Assembly (NCBI RefSeq): GCF_009649745.1
Contig: NZ_WJNG01000005.1
Span: 124,001 to 188,000 of the forward strand
Length of the DNA: 64,000 nucleotides
Direction: 5' to 3'
DNA from: Aquibacillus halophilus
GTDB lineage: Bacteria > Bacillota > Bacilli > Bacillales > Amphibacillaceae
The notes under the pieces are model-generated. The model was given only the letters and a program-made list of their open reading frames with translations, was not told where the DNA came from and searched no databases. The position numbers were made by a program, and so were the translations under genes. Shown here piece by piece: positions 43,950 to 54,292 of this stretch. Within the stretch, counting starts at the first letter, position 1, and each line of letters starts with the position of its first letter.

Positions 43950-44735
43950 TTAGTTCCCTGCTCCCCTATATTTCGTTACACCAATATTCCACATGAATAT
44001 AGAAATAGACAAAAATAGAATGCCCATGATTGGAGTGAGAAAGGCATACCCGTACCATTCCTGTCTTCCTAAAAAATACGCTGATGGATAGACACCAACA
44101 AATGCAAAAGGCAAGATCCACGTTAATATAAAGCGAATAACATTGTTATAAATATCGACTGGATAGCGACCGTAGTTACCGATATTATACATCATTGGCA
44201 TAATGCTAGTGGGACTGTCTGACCAGAAACTAATGCTTGCTAGGAGAACAAAAATACCTGCATAGACAAAAGCGCCTCCAAATACCATCATGATAAACAC
44301 AAACGGATCATACCATGAAATAGATAGATTCAACCTACTTCCTGCATAAAACATAACTCCTAGACCAGTAAAAATTCCAAATAAGGATTCTAATTCCATC
44401 CGTTCGAGAATAATTTGAAACAAGCTATGGATTGGTCTAGTTAAGATTCTGTCCATTTCTCCCTTAACAATATATCTTTCATTGAAATCCCAAATGTTAA
44501 AAAAAGCACCGAAAATGGCAAAAGGGACTAGAAAAAAACCATAAATAAAAATAATCTCGTCTCTTGACCAACCACTCAAAAACTCTGTGTGATCAAACAC
44601 TACAAGGATAAAAATTAAATTTACTGCTTGAAAAAGTATATCTGAAAAAATTTCTATTACCATATCTACACGATACGTCAAACGAGTTTTAAGGTATTGA
44701 GCTACATATTGAAAAAAGATTGTTATATATGTCAT
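43950..44735 (-). CDS. ABC-2 family permease (second subunit)
   Basis: 261 residues, six membrane helices. The family block FDHTEFLSGWSRDEIIFIYGFFLVPFAIFGAFF and RILTRPIHSLFQ, with KGEMDR, is typical of DUF990-type ABC-2 permeases paired with another permease and a DrrA-type ATPase. RBS GGGGGGT-like sequence with 4-base gap to upstream gene. Substrate unknown; lipid or antibiotic export is possible. Confidence 0.85.
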   Translation of the reverse strand: MTYITIFFQYVAQYLKTRLTYRVDMVIEIFSDILFQAVNLIFILVVFDHTEFLSGWSRDEIIFIYGFFLVPFAIFGAFFNIWDFNERYIVKGEMDRILTRPIHSLFQIILERMELESLFGIFTGLGVMFYAGSRLNLSISWYDPFVFIMMVFGGAFVYAGIFVLLASISFWSDSPTSIMPMMYNIGNYGRYPVDIYNNVIRFILTWILPFAFVGVYPSAYFLGRQEWYGYAFLTPIMGILFLSISIFMWNIGVTKYRGAGN

Positions 44736-44739
44736 CTAT

Positions 44740-45531
44740 CTAACCCCCCTGTACAATAAGCTGTTTCTTCGCTACGACCCACAACACCTGAATGGGTACA
44801 ATTAGTATTAGCGCCCATACCAACTGGAATAGAATTGCACTGGAAACTTCACTACCTACAAAGCTTTCTGTAAATATCATGCTAGGAATGTAACTTATCG
44901 CTTGGAAAGGCAGGAAATCCATCACTTGTTGTGCCCATCCAGGGTAAAAACTTATTGGTAGTAGAAGACCTGAAAATAGATCAATAACTACTCGCTTAGC
45001 ACGTATTAAACCATCATTATTGAAAAAGAAAAATGTAAGCACACCAGTAAGAAGATTTATTTGTGTATTAATAATAAAACTTAATATAATTGCCATTACG
45101 AAATATAACCAGGTAATTAAAGAAGCTGAAAAAGTAATGGGAAAAATAAAAGAAACAATGACCATACCTGGAATTGAAAAGAAACTCAAACGGAAAATAC
45201 CTTCACCAAGTCCTTGCATCATTTTCATAAACAAATAATTATAAGGACGAATAAATTCAACGGCTACTTTTCCTTCTTTAATTTCCTGTGCAATTTCACG
45301 ATCAATATTATTGAAATAGAAGGCTCTTGCCATCCAGGCAACAGCTACATAAGTAGTCATCTGTAACACTGACATTCCTTCGATGGATTCTTGTCCCCCA
45401 TATATAGCTTTCCATAAAAAGTAGTAAGCTCCTATATTAATACTGTATATCAGAATCCCACTATAATAGTTGGTCCTATAAGCAAGCATCATGAGAAAAC
45501 GTATCCGGATCATCTCTATGTACTTAGGCAT
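44740..45531 (-). CDS. ABC-2 family permease (first subunit)
   Basis: 263 residues with six predicted helices. KYIEMIRIRFLMMLAYRTNYYSG (near N-terminus), VAVEFIRPYNYLF and LSFFSIPGMVIVSFIF are the DUF990-type pattern. ATG 45531 overlaps the ATPase stop (GCC TAA against ATG CCT AAG); a frame extension to 45585 overlaps it more. It forms a heterodimer with the next permease. Confidence 0.83.
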   Translation of the reverse strand: MPKYIEMIRIRFLMMLAYRTNYYSGILIYSINIGAYYFLWKAIYGGQESIEGMSVLQMTTYVAVAWMARAFYFNNIDREIAQEIKEGKVAVEFIRPYNYLFMKMMQGLGEGIFRLSFFSIPGMVIVSFIFPITFSASLITWLYFVMAIILSFIINTQINLLTGVLTFFFFNNDGLIRAKRVVIDLFSGLLLPISFYPGWAQQVMDFLPFQAISYIPSMIFTESFVGSEVSSAILFQLVWALILIVPIQVLWVVAKKQLIVQGG

Positions 45532-46540
45532 TGATTGCGCCCTCTTCGTAGATATTTCGAATGATTTCTTCCGTTGATATCTCATGAATCTTAATATCAG
45601 TTATTTTGTGAGCAGCAACTACCCTACCAATAACTTCAGAAATTACATGTTCATCATTTAATACATTTGCAACCCAAACATTTTGACGATCTCCTCTTGT
45701 CCACTCCGCCTCAAGTTCTGTTAACAGTGGGTTTAGCTTCATTCTAGAAATTTCAACATCAGCAAATTGAAACTCTATTTGCTTACCTTCTCCCCAATTT
45801 GATTTAAGCTTTGATAGTTTTCCATCATAGATAATTTGTCCTTCATCGAGCATAATCACCCGTTCACAAAGTGCTTCAATATCTGTTAAGTCATGAGTAG
45901 TTAACAATACAGTAGTTTGATACTTTTCATTTATCTCCTTAAGGAAGTTACGAATCTTTAATTTCACTAAAACGTCCAGTCCAATCGTTGGTTCATCAAG
46001 AAATAATAATGAAGGATTATGGAGAAGTGCAGCAGCAAGTTCACATCTCATCCTTTGCCCTAATGAAAGCTTTCTAACAGGCTTATCTAATAGTGGAGCA
46101 ATATCTAGTGATTCAATTACATGGTTCATATGTTTTTTATAAACATCGTCAGGAACTTTATAAACTTTTTTTAGTAACCGAAACGATTCCTGAACCGCAA
46201 TATCCCACCATAATTGTGAACGTTGTCCAAATACTACCCCAATAGACTTTACAAATTTCTCTCTTTCTTTATGTGGGTCCATTCCATTTACAGTTACGAT
46301 TCCTGAAGTTGGAGTTAAAATTCCTGTGAGCATTTTAATGCTTGTAGATTTTCCTGCACCATTCTCACCAATGTAGCCGACCATTTCTCCTTTATTGATA
46401 TCAAATGAAATATCTTTTACAGCCGGAATAACTTTATAATTACGCGTAAACAAGTCCCTGAATGCTCCCTTTAATCCAGAGCGACTTGAAAACGATTTGA
46501 ATTCTTTTCTTAATTGATCTACTTGAATAATTTTTTCCAT
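45524..46540 (-). CDS. ABC-2 transporter ATP-binding protein (DrrA-like)
   Basis: 338 residues. Walker A GENGAGKST near 58-66, signature LSLGQRMRCE, Walker B LLFLDEPTIGLD, H-loop LTTHD. The extra about 100 residues at the C-terminus are typical of DrrA-type, CcmA-like members. First gene of a three-gene operon with two DUF990 permeases. ATG with GGAGGAA upstream. Confidence 0.9.
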   Translation of the reverse strand: MEKIIQVDQLRKEFKSFSSRSGLKGAFRDLFTRNYKVIPAVKDISFDINKGEMVGYIGENGAGKSTSIKMLTGILTPTSGIVTVNGMDPHKEREKFVKSIGVVFGQRSQLWWDIAVQESFRLLKKVYKVPDDVYKKHMNHVIESLDIAPLLDKPVRKLSLGQRMRCELAAALLHNPSLLFLDEPTIGLDVLVKLKIRNFLKEINEKYQTTVLLTTHDLTDIEALCERVIMLDEGQIIYDGKLSKLKSNWGEGKQIEFQFADVEISRMKLNPLLTELEAEWTRGDRQNVWVANVLNDEHVISEVIGRVVAAHKITDIKIHEISTEEIIRNIYEEGAINA

Positions 46541-46623
46541 CCGACGTATTTCCTCCTTATTTGCGCTTTTATATTTTAACCGAAGTGTATGGTAAGAAAC
46601 AATTTTTCTAGCTCAACTAAAAA

Positions 46624-46650
46624 TTAACCCTTCAGAATTTGAAGGGTTAA
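46624..46650 (-). terminator. Hairpin terminator of patatin-like gene
   Basis: 11-bp stem TTAACCCTTCA/TGAAGGGTTAA with loop GAATT, then TTTTTAGTTG on the minus strand. Confidence 0.65.
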
Positions 46651-46662
46651 TTTAGGATGAAA

Positions 46663-47514
46663 TTATAATGTTAGAAAATCTTGTATATCTTGGAATTGAG
46701 CTTTTGCATCATGGTAACCAAGGTCATACAAACTTAATAGTTTGGGTTTATTTCGTTCAATTCTACTAACCTGTATTGGAATACTTGGTTGAATAACATA
46801 AAGATTTCCTTTCTTTTTCTCTTCCTCCATATAGGCTAAAGTGTCATTGTATAGTTGATGTCTTTCTAGCAATATATCTGCTATTGCTGGATACTTTCTA
46901 TACATTACTTTCATAACCTTAGAGAATTTACTCGGTTCTTTTCTATAATCACTAGGTTTGGTCATCACAATCACATTCTTAGATTTTCCGTCTGCTTGCG
47001 ATTTCCTGATAGGGATAGGATCAATTATTCCACCATCTAATAAAAACTTTTCTTTATACTCGACACTAGGAGCTACAAATGGTAGGGAGCTAGAAGCTCT
47101 AATTATATCTAGCATTTGTTCCCCATCTTCTTTTTTATTAAAGTAGATAGCTTCTCCAGTTTGGCAATCTGTTGTTCCTACCACTAATTGCTCATCTGAT
47201 TCCAAAAAAGTATCATAGTCAAAGGGAACAAGCTTATTGGGTATCTCATCAAATAGAAAATCCATTCCAAACAATTGTCTTTTTGTTAAATAATTGCGAA
47301 ATGAAAGAAATCTAGCATCATTAACGTAATCGATATTTACTGTTTTGTTTCTTCCTATTTGTCTAGATAGGTAGGACGCCGCCATGCATGCACCTGATGA
47401 AACTCCGATAACATATGGAAAATAGAGGTTATTTTCCATAAAGTAATCAAGCACACCAGCTGTATATAATCCTTTCATGCCTCCCCCTTCTAGTACAAGT
47501 CCAATATCTTTCAT
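46663..47514 (-). CDS. Patatin-like phospholipase (RssA/YqhO family)
   Basis: 283 residues. Oxyanion loop LEGGGMKGLYTAGVLDYF at 8-25, nucleophile S39 in GVSSG, and the catalytic Asp in LDGGIIDPIP (about 166-175). Acyl hydrolase with a Ser-Asp dyad, cytoplasmic, no signal. Specific lipid unknown. GGGGGAGG lies at 47482-47475 within the N-terminus, but the ATG 47514 gives the conserved start. Monocistronic. Confidence 0.88.
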   Translation of the reverse strand: MKDIGLVLEGGGMKGLYTAGVLDYFMENNLYFPYVIGVSSGACMAASYLSRQIGRNKTVNIDYVNDARFLSFRNYLTKRQLFGMDFLFDEIPNKLVPFDYDTFLESDEQLVVGTTDCQTGEAIYFNKKEDGEQMLDIIRASSSLPFVAPSVEYKEKFLLDGGIIDPIPIRKSQADGKSKNVIVMTKPSDYRKEPSKFSKVMKVMYRKYPAIADILLERHQLYNDTLAYMEEEKKKGNLYVIQPSIPIQVSRIERNKPKLLSLYDLGYHDAKAQFQDIQDFLTL

Positions 47515-47615
47515 ACTATTACTCCGTTTCTGTATTTAAATTCAATTACAAAGCTGAATTATTTCCATTCTAAAATTATAACGTTTACAAAAAAAACAAT
47601 CCAATAAAACATCTC

Positions 47616-48035
47616 CTATAAGCAAAACTGACACCAGATACGGTTATCTTTAATTATAATGTGCTTTATGTTACCAATTGGAACCATTTTAATTTTATTT
47701 ACTTTATCTAGATCAACAATTATTCCTTCCTCTTGATAACTAATTACTGGTGGTCTATGAAATAATTTTTTATTGATCCATTCATTTTTTATTGGACTCA
47801 TGCTAATAACCTTCAGATAAATTTTTCTTCTGTCAATCACTGTCGGATGCAGTACGACTTCGAATGAAATTGGGATAAACAGTTTCTTTACAGTTCCGTT
47901 TATCTGGAGGTTATTATTGTTTAAGAGTAAATTATAGTTTTTAACTGATTTATGCATTTTCTTGGCAACTAAATAGTCAATTACACGTTTCGGAATAGGT
48001 ACCTGTAAACCATAACCATCTTTTTTGTAGCTCAT
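47616..48035 (-). CDS. Hypothetical basic protein
   Basis: 139 residues, basic, rich in Ile, Lys and Val, with no signal peptide. MSYKKDGYGLQVPIPKRVID at the start and a C-terminal IWCQFCL. Not recognised. ATG 48035, 31 bases downstream of yppC in the same direction, so likely cotranscribed with it. No catalytic motif is visible. Confidence 0.6.
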   Translation of the reverse strand: MSYKKDGYGLQVPIPKRVIDYLVAKKMHKSVKNYNLLLNNNNLQINGTVKKLFIPISFEVVLHPTVIDRRKIYLKVISMSPIKNEWINKKLFHRPPVISYQEEGIIVDLDKVNKIKMVPIGNIKHIIIKDNRIWCQFCL

Positions 48036-48065
48036 CGCATCTACTCCATTTAACCAAAATGTTCT

Positions 48066-49271
48066 TTAATCCTCTTTAGTTATTTGCTCGAAAAGGATTA
48101 ACGTATATAGGGATGAACAATATTCATCAGTAATATCAAATTCCCTTGGCGTGTTTATAGAATTAAAATTCTTCATAACATTTAATTCTTTAAACCAATC
48201 TTCTTTTGTATTTAAAAGGTGTTGTTGATTTTGCCAAGCATCTGTTAGTCGTGGACTAAATATAAAAGGCAATGGTTTATCTGAACAAGTAGTTTTTGTG
48301 TCTTTTATCGTAGTCTCATTACCATTTTCAACATCACTGTTAAAAATTGATGGCCAATAATCCGCTCTTGATCCAGTATGACTTTGTTTGCTACTAAATT
48401 TATTCGCCCCATTTAGAACTTTTTCCACACCAAATAAGATGGTATATAACAGCTTGCCAATCTCAATTCTAGCTTGTAGGCTTTGAAAATCGGATATACT
48501 TACCCCAGCTAATCTTATTTCACCATTTTTTTTGAAATAAGGAAAAATAACCTTTGAGAACTGAAATAGTTCCTGTGCTTGATAAGGTAGAGTGTTAAAT
48601 ACATTTTCCTCGAAGATTTCAGCTTGAACTACTTTTTTCTCAATAACGTTTTGTTCATTGATTATCAATGCGATGGTTAGTAACTGTGAATTGGCATTAT
48701 GAAAGAACTCATCCCAAAATGGCCTCATGAATCTGGAAACTCTAAAAGCTGGTAGTAGATAGAATAAATTTGTGTTTCTATGTTTGCTTGCTTCATATAG
48801 GAGTAACTGTGGGAATACATCTTGGAAGATTAAAGCATTAGAATTTTCAAGGAAAGAAAAAAGGTTGTTAATTTGTTTTTCAGTAATGAACTTTGAAACT
48901 AGATTCCCTTTTAAATCCGTCATGTTCCATCCGCCATTTCTTGAGACCATATGTGCCAGAAAAGCCCAATGCACCTCTTGATTAGCTAAATAAAAGTCTA
49001 AATATGCTTTTGTACGTGTTACATTGTTTTCATTGTACTTTCTCGTTTTAGCATTTATTTCAAGAACCAAATTACTTTCACCAGTTGTATGATATTCTTC
49101 TGATTTTTCAGCACTAGTAATTTCTTTTAATTGATTGCTTATTTTTATTAGGAGGTGTTTTTCTATTTGTAATTTAGTCCACCGAAAAGTAGCTCTTCTT
49201 TGAATAATAAAGGTAGCAACTGAACGTTTAACATTCTTCCATAAATGAGATAGATTAGCTTTATTCAACAT
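48066..49271 (-). CDS. yppC: DUF2515 family protein (YppC-like)
   Basis: 401 residues, longer than B. subtilis YppC. It has RTKAYLDFYLANQEVHWAFLAHMVSRNGGWNMTDLKG (about 85-122), the NSNALIFQDVFPQLLLYEASK block and FRVSRFMRPFWDEF. Family of unknown function, alpha-helical and soluble. ATG 49271 with GGGATGAACC upstream. Next to an unlisted 46-residue ORF on the other strand. Confidence 0.82.
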   Translation of the reverse strand: MLNKANLSHLWKNVKRSVATFIIQRRATFRWTKLQIEKHLLIKISNQLKEITSAEKSEEYHTTGESNLVLEINAKTRKYNENNVTRTKAYLDFYLANQEVHWAFLAHMVSRNGGWNMTDLKGNLVSKFITEKQINNLFSFLENSNALIFQDVFPQLLLYEASKHRNTNLFYLLPAFRVSRFMRPFWDEFFHNANSQLLTIALIINEQNVIEKKVVQAEIFEENVFNTLPYQAQELFQFSKVIFPYFKKNGEIRLAGVSISDFQSLQARIEIGKLLYTILFGVEKVLNGANKFSSKQSHTGSRADYWPSIFNSDVENGNETTIKDTKTTCSDKPLPFIFSPRLTDAWQNQQHLLNTKEDWFKELNVMKNFNSINTPREFDITDEYCSSLYTLILFEQITKED

Positions 49272-49422
49272 GGTTCATCCCTTCTATTACTATGTTTATG
49301 AATTTAGGATGTAAATGTACATAAATCCTGGTAATTTGAAAGGAGTTTCTATTAATTACCATCATGTTTTTAAATTAATTGGGTCAAAATATAATAAAAC
49401 AAATGTTAAAGGTGGAATCTAG

Positions 49423-49563
49423 ATGGATAAGAAGGAAAAGTTAAATAACGAAGTGAAGAAAAACGCTGGTGGGGCTTTTGCTAATTCAGATAACCATATT
49501 CCTAAAGACGTAAGAGAAACTTATTTCACCGATAAAGGAAATAGAAGCAAGAATCGCAAGTAA
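49423..49563 (+). CDS. 46-residue hydrophilic small protein
   Basis: MDKKEKLNNEVKKNAGGAFA then NSDNHIPKDVRETYFTDKGN and a Lys/Arg-rich tail. Ribosome site AAAGGTGG, 7-8 bases before the ATG. Small, charged and Asn/Lys-rich like minor acid-soluble spore proteins, but not a clear match to any, so that is only a suggestion. Confidence 0.55.
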   Translation: MDKKEKLNNEVKKNAGGAFANSDNHIPKDVRETYFTDKGNRSKNRK

Positions 49564-49619
49564 TTCGAGACCATTCGTGGATTCATAATCAAAGATAATA
49601 ATAGTGGAGGTGTTATTTA

Positions 49620-49871
49620 GTGACCAGTCCTTACCAATGTCCTAACTGTAAAACAAACCGAAGAAGGTTTAATATTATTGAACAGGTAGCAAAGCCTGTG
49701 AAATTAGACCCTCATTCCGGACAGATAACAGATAATTATACTAGCGAAAATATAGACCAGTTTCATGTAACCTACAATGGACCACAACAAAGAATCCAGT
49801 GTGGTGCTTGCGGTCTAATAGAAGATGAACAACAATTTATAAAATATGCAGAAAGAAATCAATTAGGTTAA
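49620..49871 (+). CDS. Small zinc-ribbon-like protein
   Basis: 83 residues: [20 protein letters not shown] at the start and [18 protein letters not shown] at the end, two CxxC pairs 50 residues apart, as in a zinc ribbon. GTG start at 49620 after GGAGG at 49606-49610. The function is unknown. A terminator follows. Confidence 0.7.
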   Translation: MTSPYQCPNCKTNRRRFNIIEQVAKPVKLDPHSGQITDNYTSENIDQFHVTYNGPQQRIQCGACGLIEDEQQFIKYAERNQLG

Positions 49872-49900
49872 AAGCACTTTACTGCGGTAAGTGCTTTTAA
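49868..49900 (+). terminator. Intrinsic terminator
   Basis: 12-bp stem TTAAAAGCACTT/AAGTGCTTTTAA; it includes the stop codon. Confidence 0.75.
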
Positions 49901-49918
49901 TTTGTCTTAAACAAAAAA

Positions 49919-49946
49919 ATGAGTCCACTATTATTGGTGGACTCAT
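49919..49946 (-). terminator. Intrinsic terminator of sbcDC
   Basis: 10-bp stem ATGAGTCCAC/GTGGACTCAT, loop TATTATTG, with TTTTTTTG after it on the minus strand. Confidence 0.8.
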
Positions 49947-49990
49947 AAGGTAAACAAAACTGTATAGGTGAGGAATGTATCTTCCAGCTC

Positions 49991-52900
49991 TTAATTAACC
50001 ACAAACCTTGTCCGACTGAATCCTTCTTTTGTCTTTTCTACTTGAAGAATAGCTGGAATTGCAGTTTTGAGTTCTTGCACGTGTGAAATGACACCAATCA
50101 TTCTTCCAGATTGTTGTAAATCAATTAATGTATCAATAGCCTTATTGAGCGATTCTTCATCAAGCGAACCAAAGCCTTCATCAATAAACATTGTTTCAAT
50201 AGATACCCCACCTTGGAAGCTTTGAATGACATCCGCCATACCCAGAGCTAAACAGAGGGAAGCATTAAATTTTTCTCCACCTGATAGTGTTTTAACATCC
50301 CTAGTTTGTCCGGTGTACGCATCATGTACATCTAAACCTAAACCGCTTTGACGCCCGCGGCTCTCCATCCGGTCGCTTCTCATCAAATAAAATTGTCCAT
50401 TAGATAGACGTCGTAAGCGGTCATTTGCAGCTTGAATGATTTGTTCTAAATACTCTATTTGTAAATACCTTTCAAATGATATCTTAGCACTGTTTTGTCC
50501 CCTGATCACATCATAAAGGTCTGTGACCCGGTTAAGCTCTTCCTCTTCCAATCGTACATTTTCATTGGCTCTATGGATATTTTGCTTTAGTTCTAATGCA
50601 CTCTTACGATACTCTTTTGATTGGTTAAGTTGATTTAGAGCAGTTTCATATGCTTGTCTGAAATGCTCTAATTCAGTGGTAAGGGCCTTCAAATCAAACC
50701 CTTTTTTATCCTTCAAGCTTTCTGATAACTCTTTTACTTGCTCCTTCAATAGAGCAAGAGTTGTATTAAATTCATCGATTTCTACTTTTAACTTGTTTCT
50801 TGTTGTTTCAACTAAGATAGCCTCTTTATACTCTTGCTCAGAAGCAAATCCTGCCTTTGCTAATGCTTGATCAAAGCTAATTTGCGAAGCGTCTGTTTTT
50901 TCCTTTGTCTCTTCCACTTGCTTCTTAGCGTGAACAAGGTTGGATTTTGCATTGGTATGTTCTTCTTTTGCTTGTTGAAGCTTCTGTTGTGCTTCTTCCC
51001 AAGCTTTCTCTAAACTTAACTTTAATGATTTAGTAGTATCTATTTGTTTTTCTAGTTCTGACAAAATTCTTATTTCTTCAGGAATCGATTGGATTCTTTC
51101 CTGGTAAGTAGCTCGTTTTGTATCATAGGATGATTTTACATCATTATATTTAGCAGTTACTTGTTTTATATTTTCTTCTAACGCTTCGATTGCCTTTTCA
51201 TTTTTTTGAGATTGTTCTCGTTGTCCAAGTAATTTTTCATGAGAACTTTTTAGTTGATCAATTTTATTTTTTAATTGTTTACCTTCTTCTAAAAGTTCAA
51301 TTCGGACCGAATCAACTTTTTCTAGTGAGATAGAAATTTGTTCGATTTCCTGTTGTTTTTCCTTAACAAGTGTTAAAGCTGTTTCATACCGTGCAATGAC
51401 TGTTCGATAGTCTCCGTCTTTTTTATTTAGATCATTTTTAGCTTTTTCAAGCTCTTCTTTTGTTGGAGTTCCATCTTGATTTGTTGCCTTATTTGGATGC
51501 TGTTCACTACCACAAACTGGGCAAGGCTCCCCGTTATGGAGATGAGTAGCAAGAATACTGGCTTGTCCATTAAACCAAGCTGCTTCGATTTTTGTGTAAT
51601 TCGATTGAGCTGATTCAAAGTTTTTCTTTTTTATTTTTAATTCCTTTTCAAGCTCTAACAAATTATCATTTAGTTTTTTATAATCATCTAGAATTTTATA
51701 ATTTTCTCTCATGTCAGTTAGTTGTTGCTGATTAATTGGTAACTGATTCGTAGCCATTTCCAACTCATTTATTTCCTGTTGTAGTTCTTGTTTTAACTTC
51801 TTCTTCTGCTTCATCTGTTCTTCGAGTGATTTGAAGTGATCAGATAACTGCTTAACCGAGGACTCTAATTGTGAAAGTTCCTGTTTCTTCGCGTCACTTT
51901 CTTTAACTATTGGCAAAATATCTTGAAGACGGTCTAATTTTTTGGTTGTGTCTTCTCGCTCATTTTTCTTGTTTTCTTGGTGCTGATAAAACGCTTGTGC
52001 ATTTTCCAATTTTTCAATTTTTGTATCTAAATCTGAAATAGCATTGTTTAGTGTTTCATTTTTTCCTTTTTGAGCATGCTGCCAATCAAGGAGTTGATGG
52101 TGATAGACTTCTACATTGCTAGCACGTTCTGCAGATTTCAACTGTTTTTCTTTCACTTGAAAGTTCGGGGTCTTCTCTTGAATGTCATTCAGTTTTTGTT
52201 TTTTTACATCTAATTCTTTTAATTGATCATTTAATGCTTTTGCTTGATGATATTCGGTTTGTTTTTTGTCATGTGACTCATAAGCATCATTATACTTTTT
52301 GTCATCAAGAAGGATCTTTTCTTCATAGAAGCTTACTTCACCTTCTAGCCCTTCGATTACTTGATTAATATTATAATAGTCTTCAGATAACACACGAGAT
52401 AACGTGGAGTGTTCACGCTCAGGTAAAACGGACGGAATATTTTTAATATAATGGTCCCTTTGTTGAGACTTTTGATTAAACGTCTCTTCTACAACCTTTT
52501 TCTTTTCCTTCAAACGTTCAGTTATTTGCTTATATGGCTCTGTTTTAAAAATACGTCTTAAGATTTCTTCTTTATTCTCGGTTTGGGAAGTTAATAGTTT
52601 CCTAAATTCACCTTGTGGCAGCATAACTATCTGACTGAATTGGTCCTGTGACAATCCGATTAAAGATTCAACTTCTTTGTTTATTTCAGATACCATTTGT
52701 CTGTCTACACAAGGAACTTCCTTATCATTAACGAATTCGTAAAATTCATAACGTTCCCCAGTCGCACCTTTATTGCCTTGTTTCACATGTCCTAGCTGCC
52801 GAAGAATTCGAAAAATGCGTCCGTGAATTTCAAACTCTAATTCAACAGAAGTATGTGTGTCATCTTCAGCAAAGTCACTCCTAAGTAGCTTGGAGTCGTT

Positions 52901-53083
52901 ACGATCCTCCCCACTTGCTGAACCGTATAATGCAAAGCAAATTCCATCAAAAATAGTGGTTTTGCCTGCCCCTGTATTACCAGATACAACAAATAACCGA
53001 TTCTGATTCAACTCTGTAAAATCAATTGTTTCTGTATTTTTATATGGTCCAAACGCTGTTAGCTTAAGTTTTAATGGTTTCAA
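49991..53083 (-). CDS. sbcC: Exonuclease SbcCD subunit C
   Basis: 1030 residues. Walker A GNTGAGKTT at 35-43, two long coiled-coil arms, zinc-hook CPVCGSEQHPN near residue 520, signature LSGGEKFNASL and Walker B MFIDEGFGSLD near the end. SbcC is the Rad50-type ATPase that, with SbcD, cuts hairpins and DNA ends. Starts 21 bases after sbcD stop; RBS AAAGGAG. Intrinsic terminator at 49919. Confidence 0.96.
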   Translation of the reverse strand: MKPLKLKLTAFGPYKNTETIDFTELNQNRLFVVSGNTGAGKTTIFDGICFALYGSASGEDRNDSKLLRSDFAEDDTHTSVELEFEIHGRIFRILRQLGHVKQGNKGATGERYEFYEFVNDKEVPCVDRQMVSEINKEVESLIGLSQDQFSQIVMLPQGEFRKLLTSQTENKEEILRRIFKTEPYKQITERLKEKKKVVEETFNQKSQQRDHYIKNIPSVLPEREHSTLSRVLSEDYYNINQVIEGLEGEVSFYEEKILLDDKKYNDAYESHDKKQTEYHQAKALNDQLKELDVKKQKLNDIQEKTPNFQVKEKQLKSAERASNVEVYHHQLLDWQHAQKGKNETLNNAISDLDTKIEKLENAQAFYQHQENKKNEREDTTKKLDRLQDILPIVKESDAKKQELSQLESSVKQLSDHFKSLEEQMKQKKKLKQELQQEINELEMATNQLPINQQQLTDMRENYKILDDYKKLNDNLLELEKELKIKKKNFESAQSNYTKIEAAWFNGQASILATHLHNGEPCPVCGSEQHPNKATNQDGTPTKEELEKAKNDLNKKDGDYRTVIARYETALTLVKEKQQEIEQISISLEKVDSVRIELLEEGKQLKNKIDQLKSSHEKLLGQREQSQKNEKAIEALEENIKQVTAKYNDVKSSYDTKRATYQERIQSIPEEIRILSELEKQIDTTKSLKLSLEKAWEEAQQKLQQAKEEHTNAKSNLVHAKKQVEETKEKTDASQISFDQALAKAGFASEQEYKEAILVETTRNKLKVEIDEFNTTLALLKEQVKELSESLKDKKGFDLKALTTELEHFRQAYETALNQLNQSKEYRKSALELKQNIHRANENVRLEEEELNRVTDLYDVIRGQNSAKISFERYLQIEYLEQIIQAANDRLRRLSNGQFYLMRSDRMESRGRQSGLGLDVHDAYTGQTRDVKTLSGGEKFNASLCLALGMADVIQSFQGGVSIETMFIDEGFGSLDEESLNKAIDTLIDLQQSGRMIGVISHVQELKTAIPAILQVEKTKEGFSRTRFVVN

Positions 53084-53104
53084 TACGGGCCGCTCCTTTC
53101 TAGT

Positions 53105-54292
53105 TTAGGATGAAATTGATTTCTTTTTATTTGTTAAGGATGGCAGTTCATCTTCAGTCAGCAAGTCATTTAAAACTGTTTTAAGAATAGCCTCTGTCTC
53201 TTCAGAAGCTTCGGTACCTTTTACTTCTTTATAAAAAGCTTTAAATAAACTAAGGTCATCCATATCCTTACGATTAATTGTCCGGTTGGATTGTTCGGCT
53301 GACGGAGAAAAATTGATTTTCCTTTCGACGTGCATAGCGTTTGGATAAACAGAGCGAACTTTCTCCATCGGCGATAAAACAGGAACGTCATCCAATAGTT
53401 TCACAAACACATAATCATCGTTTTTAGTGTCTAACAACAAGTCATCAATGGTTGCCTCAACAGTTCGAATATCACGTTTTGGAGTTAGCAATCTTTTCTC
53501 TAGTGTCACTGCTCCGTCTTGGTCTAAATCTACGATAAAAAAACCTTTTTTGTGATTCTCTTCGGAAACAGAATATTTTAAAGGAGAGCCAGAATACTGG
53601 ATGGTTTCATTTAATACAAAGTGTGCTTGGTGTAAATGCCCAAGTGCAGTGTAGTTAAAATCTGCAAATAAGTGGGCATCTACGTGTTCAGCACCACCAA
53701 TGGAAAGAGGACGTTCAGATTCACTGGTATTTTCTTCAACTTCGCCGTGCGGAGTTACAAAAGCATGTCCTACAAAAACATGTCTTGCGTTTGGATCACA
53801 ATTTTTCTTTATTTTTTGTGTTATCTTTTTCATTGCATCATTATGTGATTGAATCTCATCATCTTCTAACAGATACCTGACAACACTTGGGTCTGTATAT
53901 GGTACTAGGTGAAAATGAACCTCACCATGTTCATCCTTTATAATGATAGGATTTGTTTGACTAGAATATTGTCCAACGATATGTAAGCCATTTGACTTCA
54001 TAATTTTGCTGCCAAAGTTTAATCGACCCGGACTGTCATGATTGCCGGCAATTGCCAAAACTGGAGTGTTTAACTCTATTACAATTGTTTCTAGAATATC
54101 ATCCAATAGATTGACTGCATCTGTCGGTGGAACTCCACGATCATACAAATCACCTGCAATGATAACAACATCTGGCTTCTCTTTTTTAATTTCACCAATA
54201 AATTCATTAATAATTAGTCGTTGATCTTCAGTCATATAAACACCTTGAACGAGTTTCCCTAAATGCCAATCAGCTGTGTGGAAAAATTTCAT
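53105..54292 (-). CDS. sbcD: Exonuclease SbcCD subunit D
   Basis: 395 residues. Mre11-type phosphodiesterase motifs HTADWHLGK (D8, H10), AGDLYDRG, AGNHDSP, FVGHAFVTP and ALGHLHQ. It is the nuclease subunit paired with SbcC. ATG 54292 with AGGAGGT upstream. The pair forms a two-gene operon, upstream of which a decayed IS element sits. Confidence 0.96.
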   Translation of the reverse strand: MKFFHTADWHLGKLVQGVYMTEDQRLIINEFIGEIKKEKPDVVIIAGDLYDRGVPPTDAVNLLDDILETIVIELNTPVLAIAGNHDSPGRLNFGSKIMKSNGLHIVGQYSSQTNPIIIKDEHGEVHFHLVPYTDPSVVRYLLEDDEIQSHNDAMKKITQKIKKNCDPNARHVFVGHAFVTPHGEVEENTSESERPLSIGGAEHVDAHLFADFNYTALGHLHQAHFVLNETIQYSGSPLKYSVSEENHKKGFFIVDLDQDGAVTLEKRLLTPKRDIRTVEATIDDLLLDTKNDDYVFVKLLDDVPVLSPMEKVRSVYPNAMHVERKINFSPSAEQSNRTINRKDMDDLSLFKAFYKEVKGTEASEETEAILKTVLNDLLTEDELPSLTNKKKSISS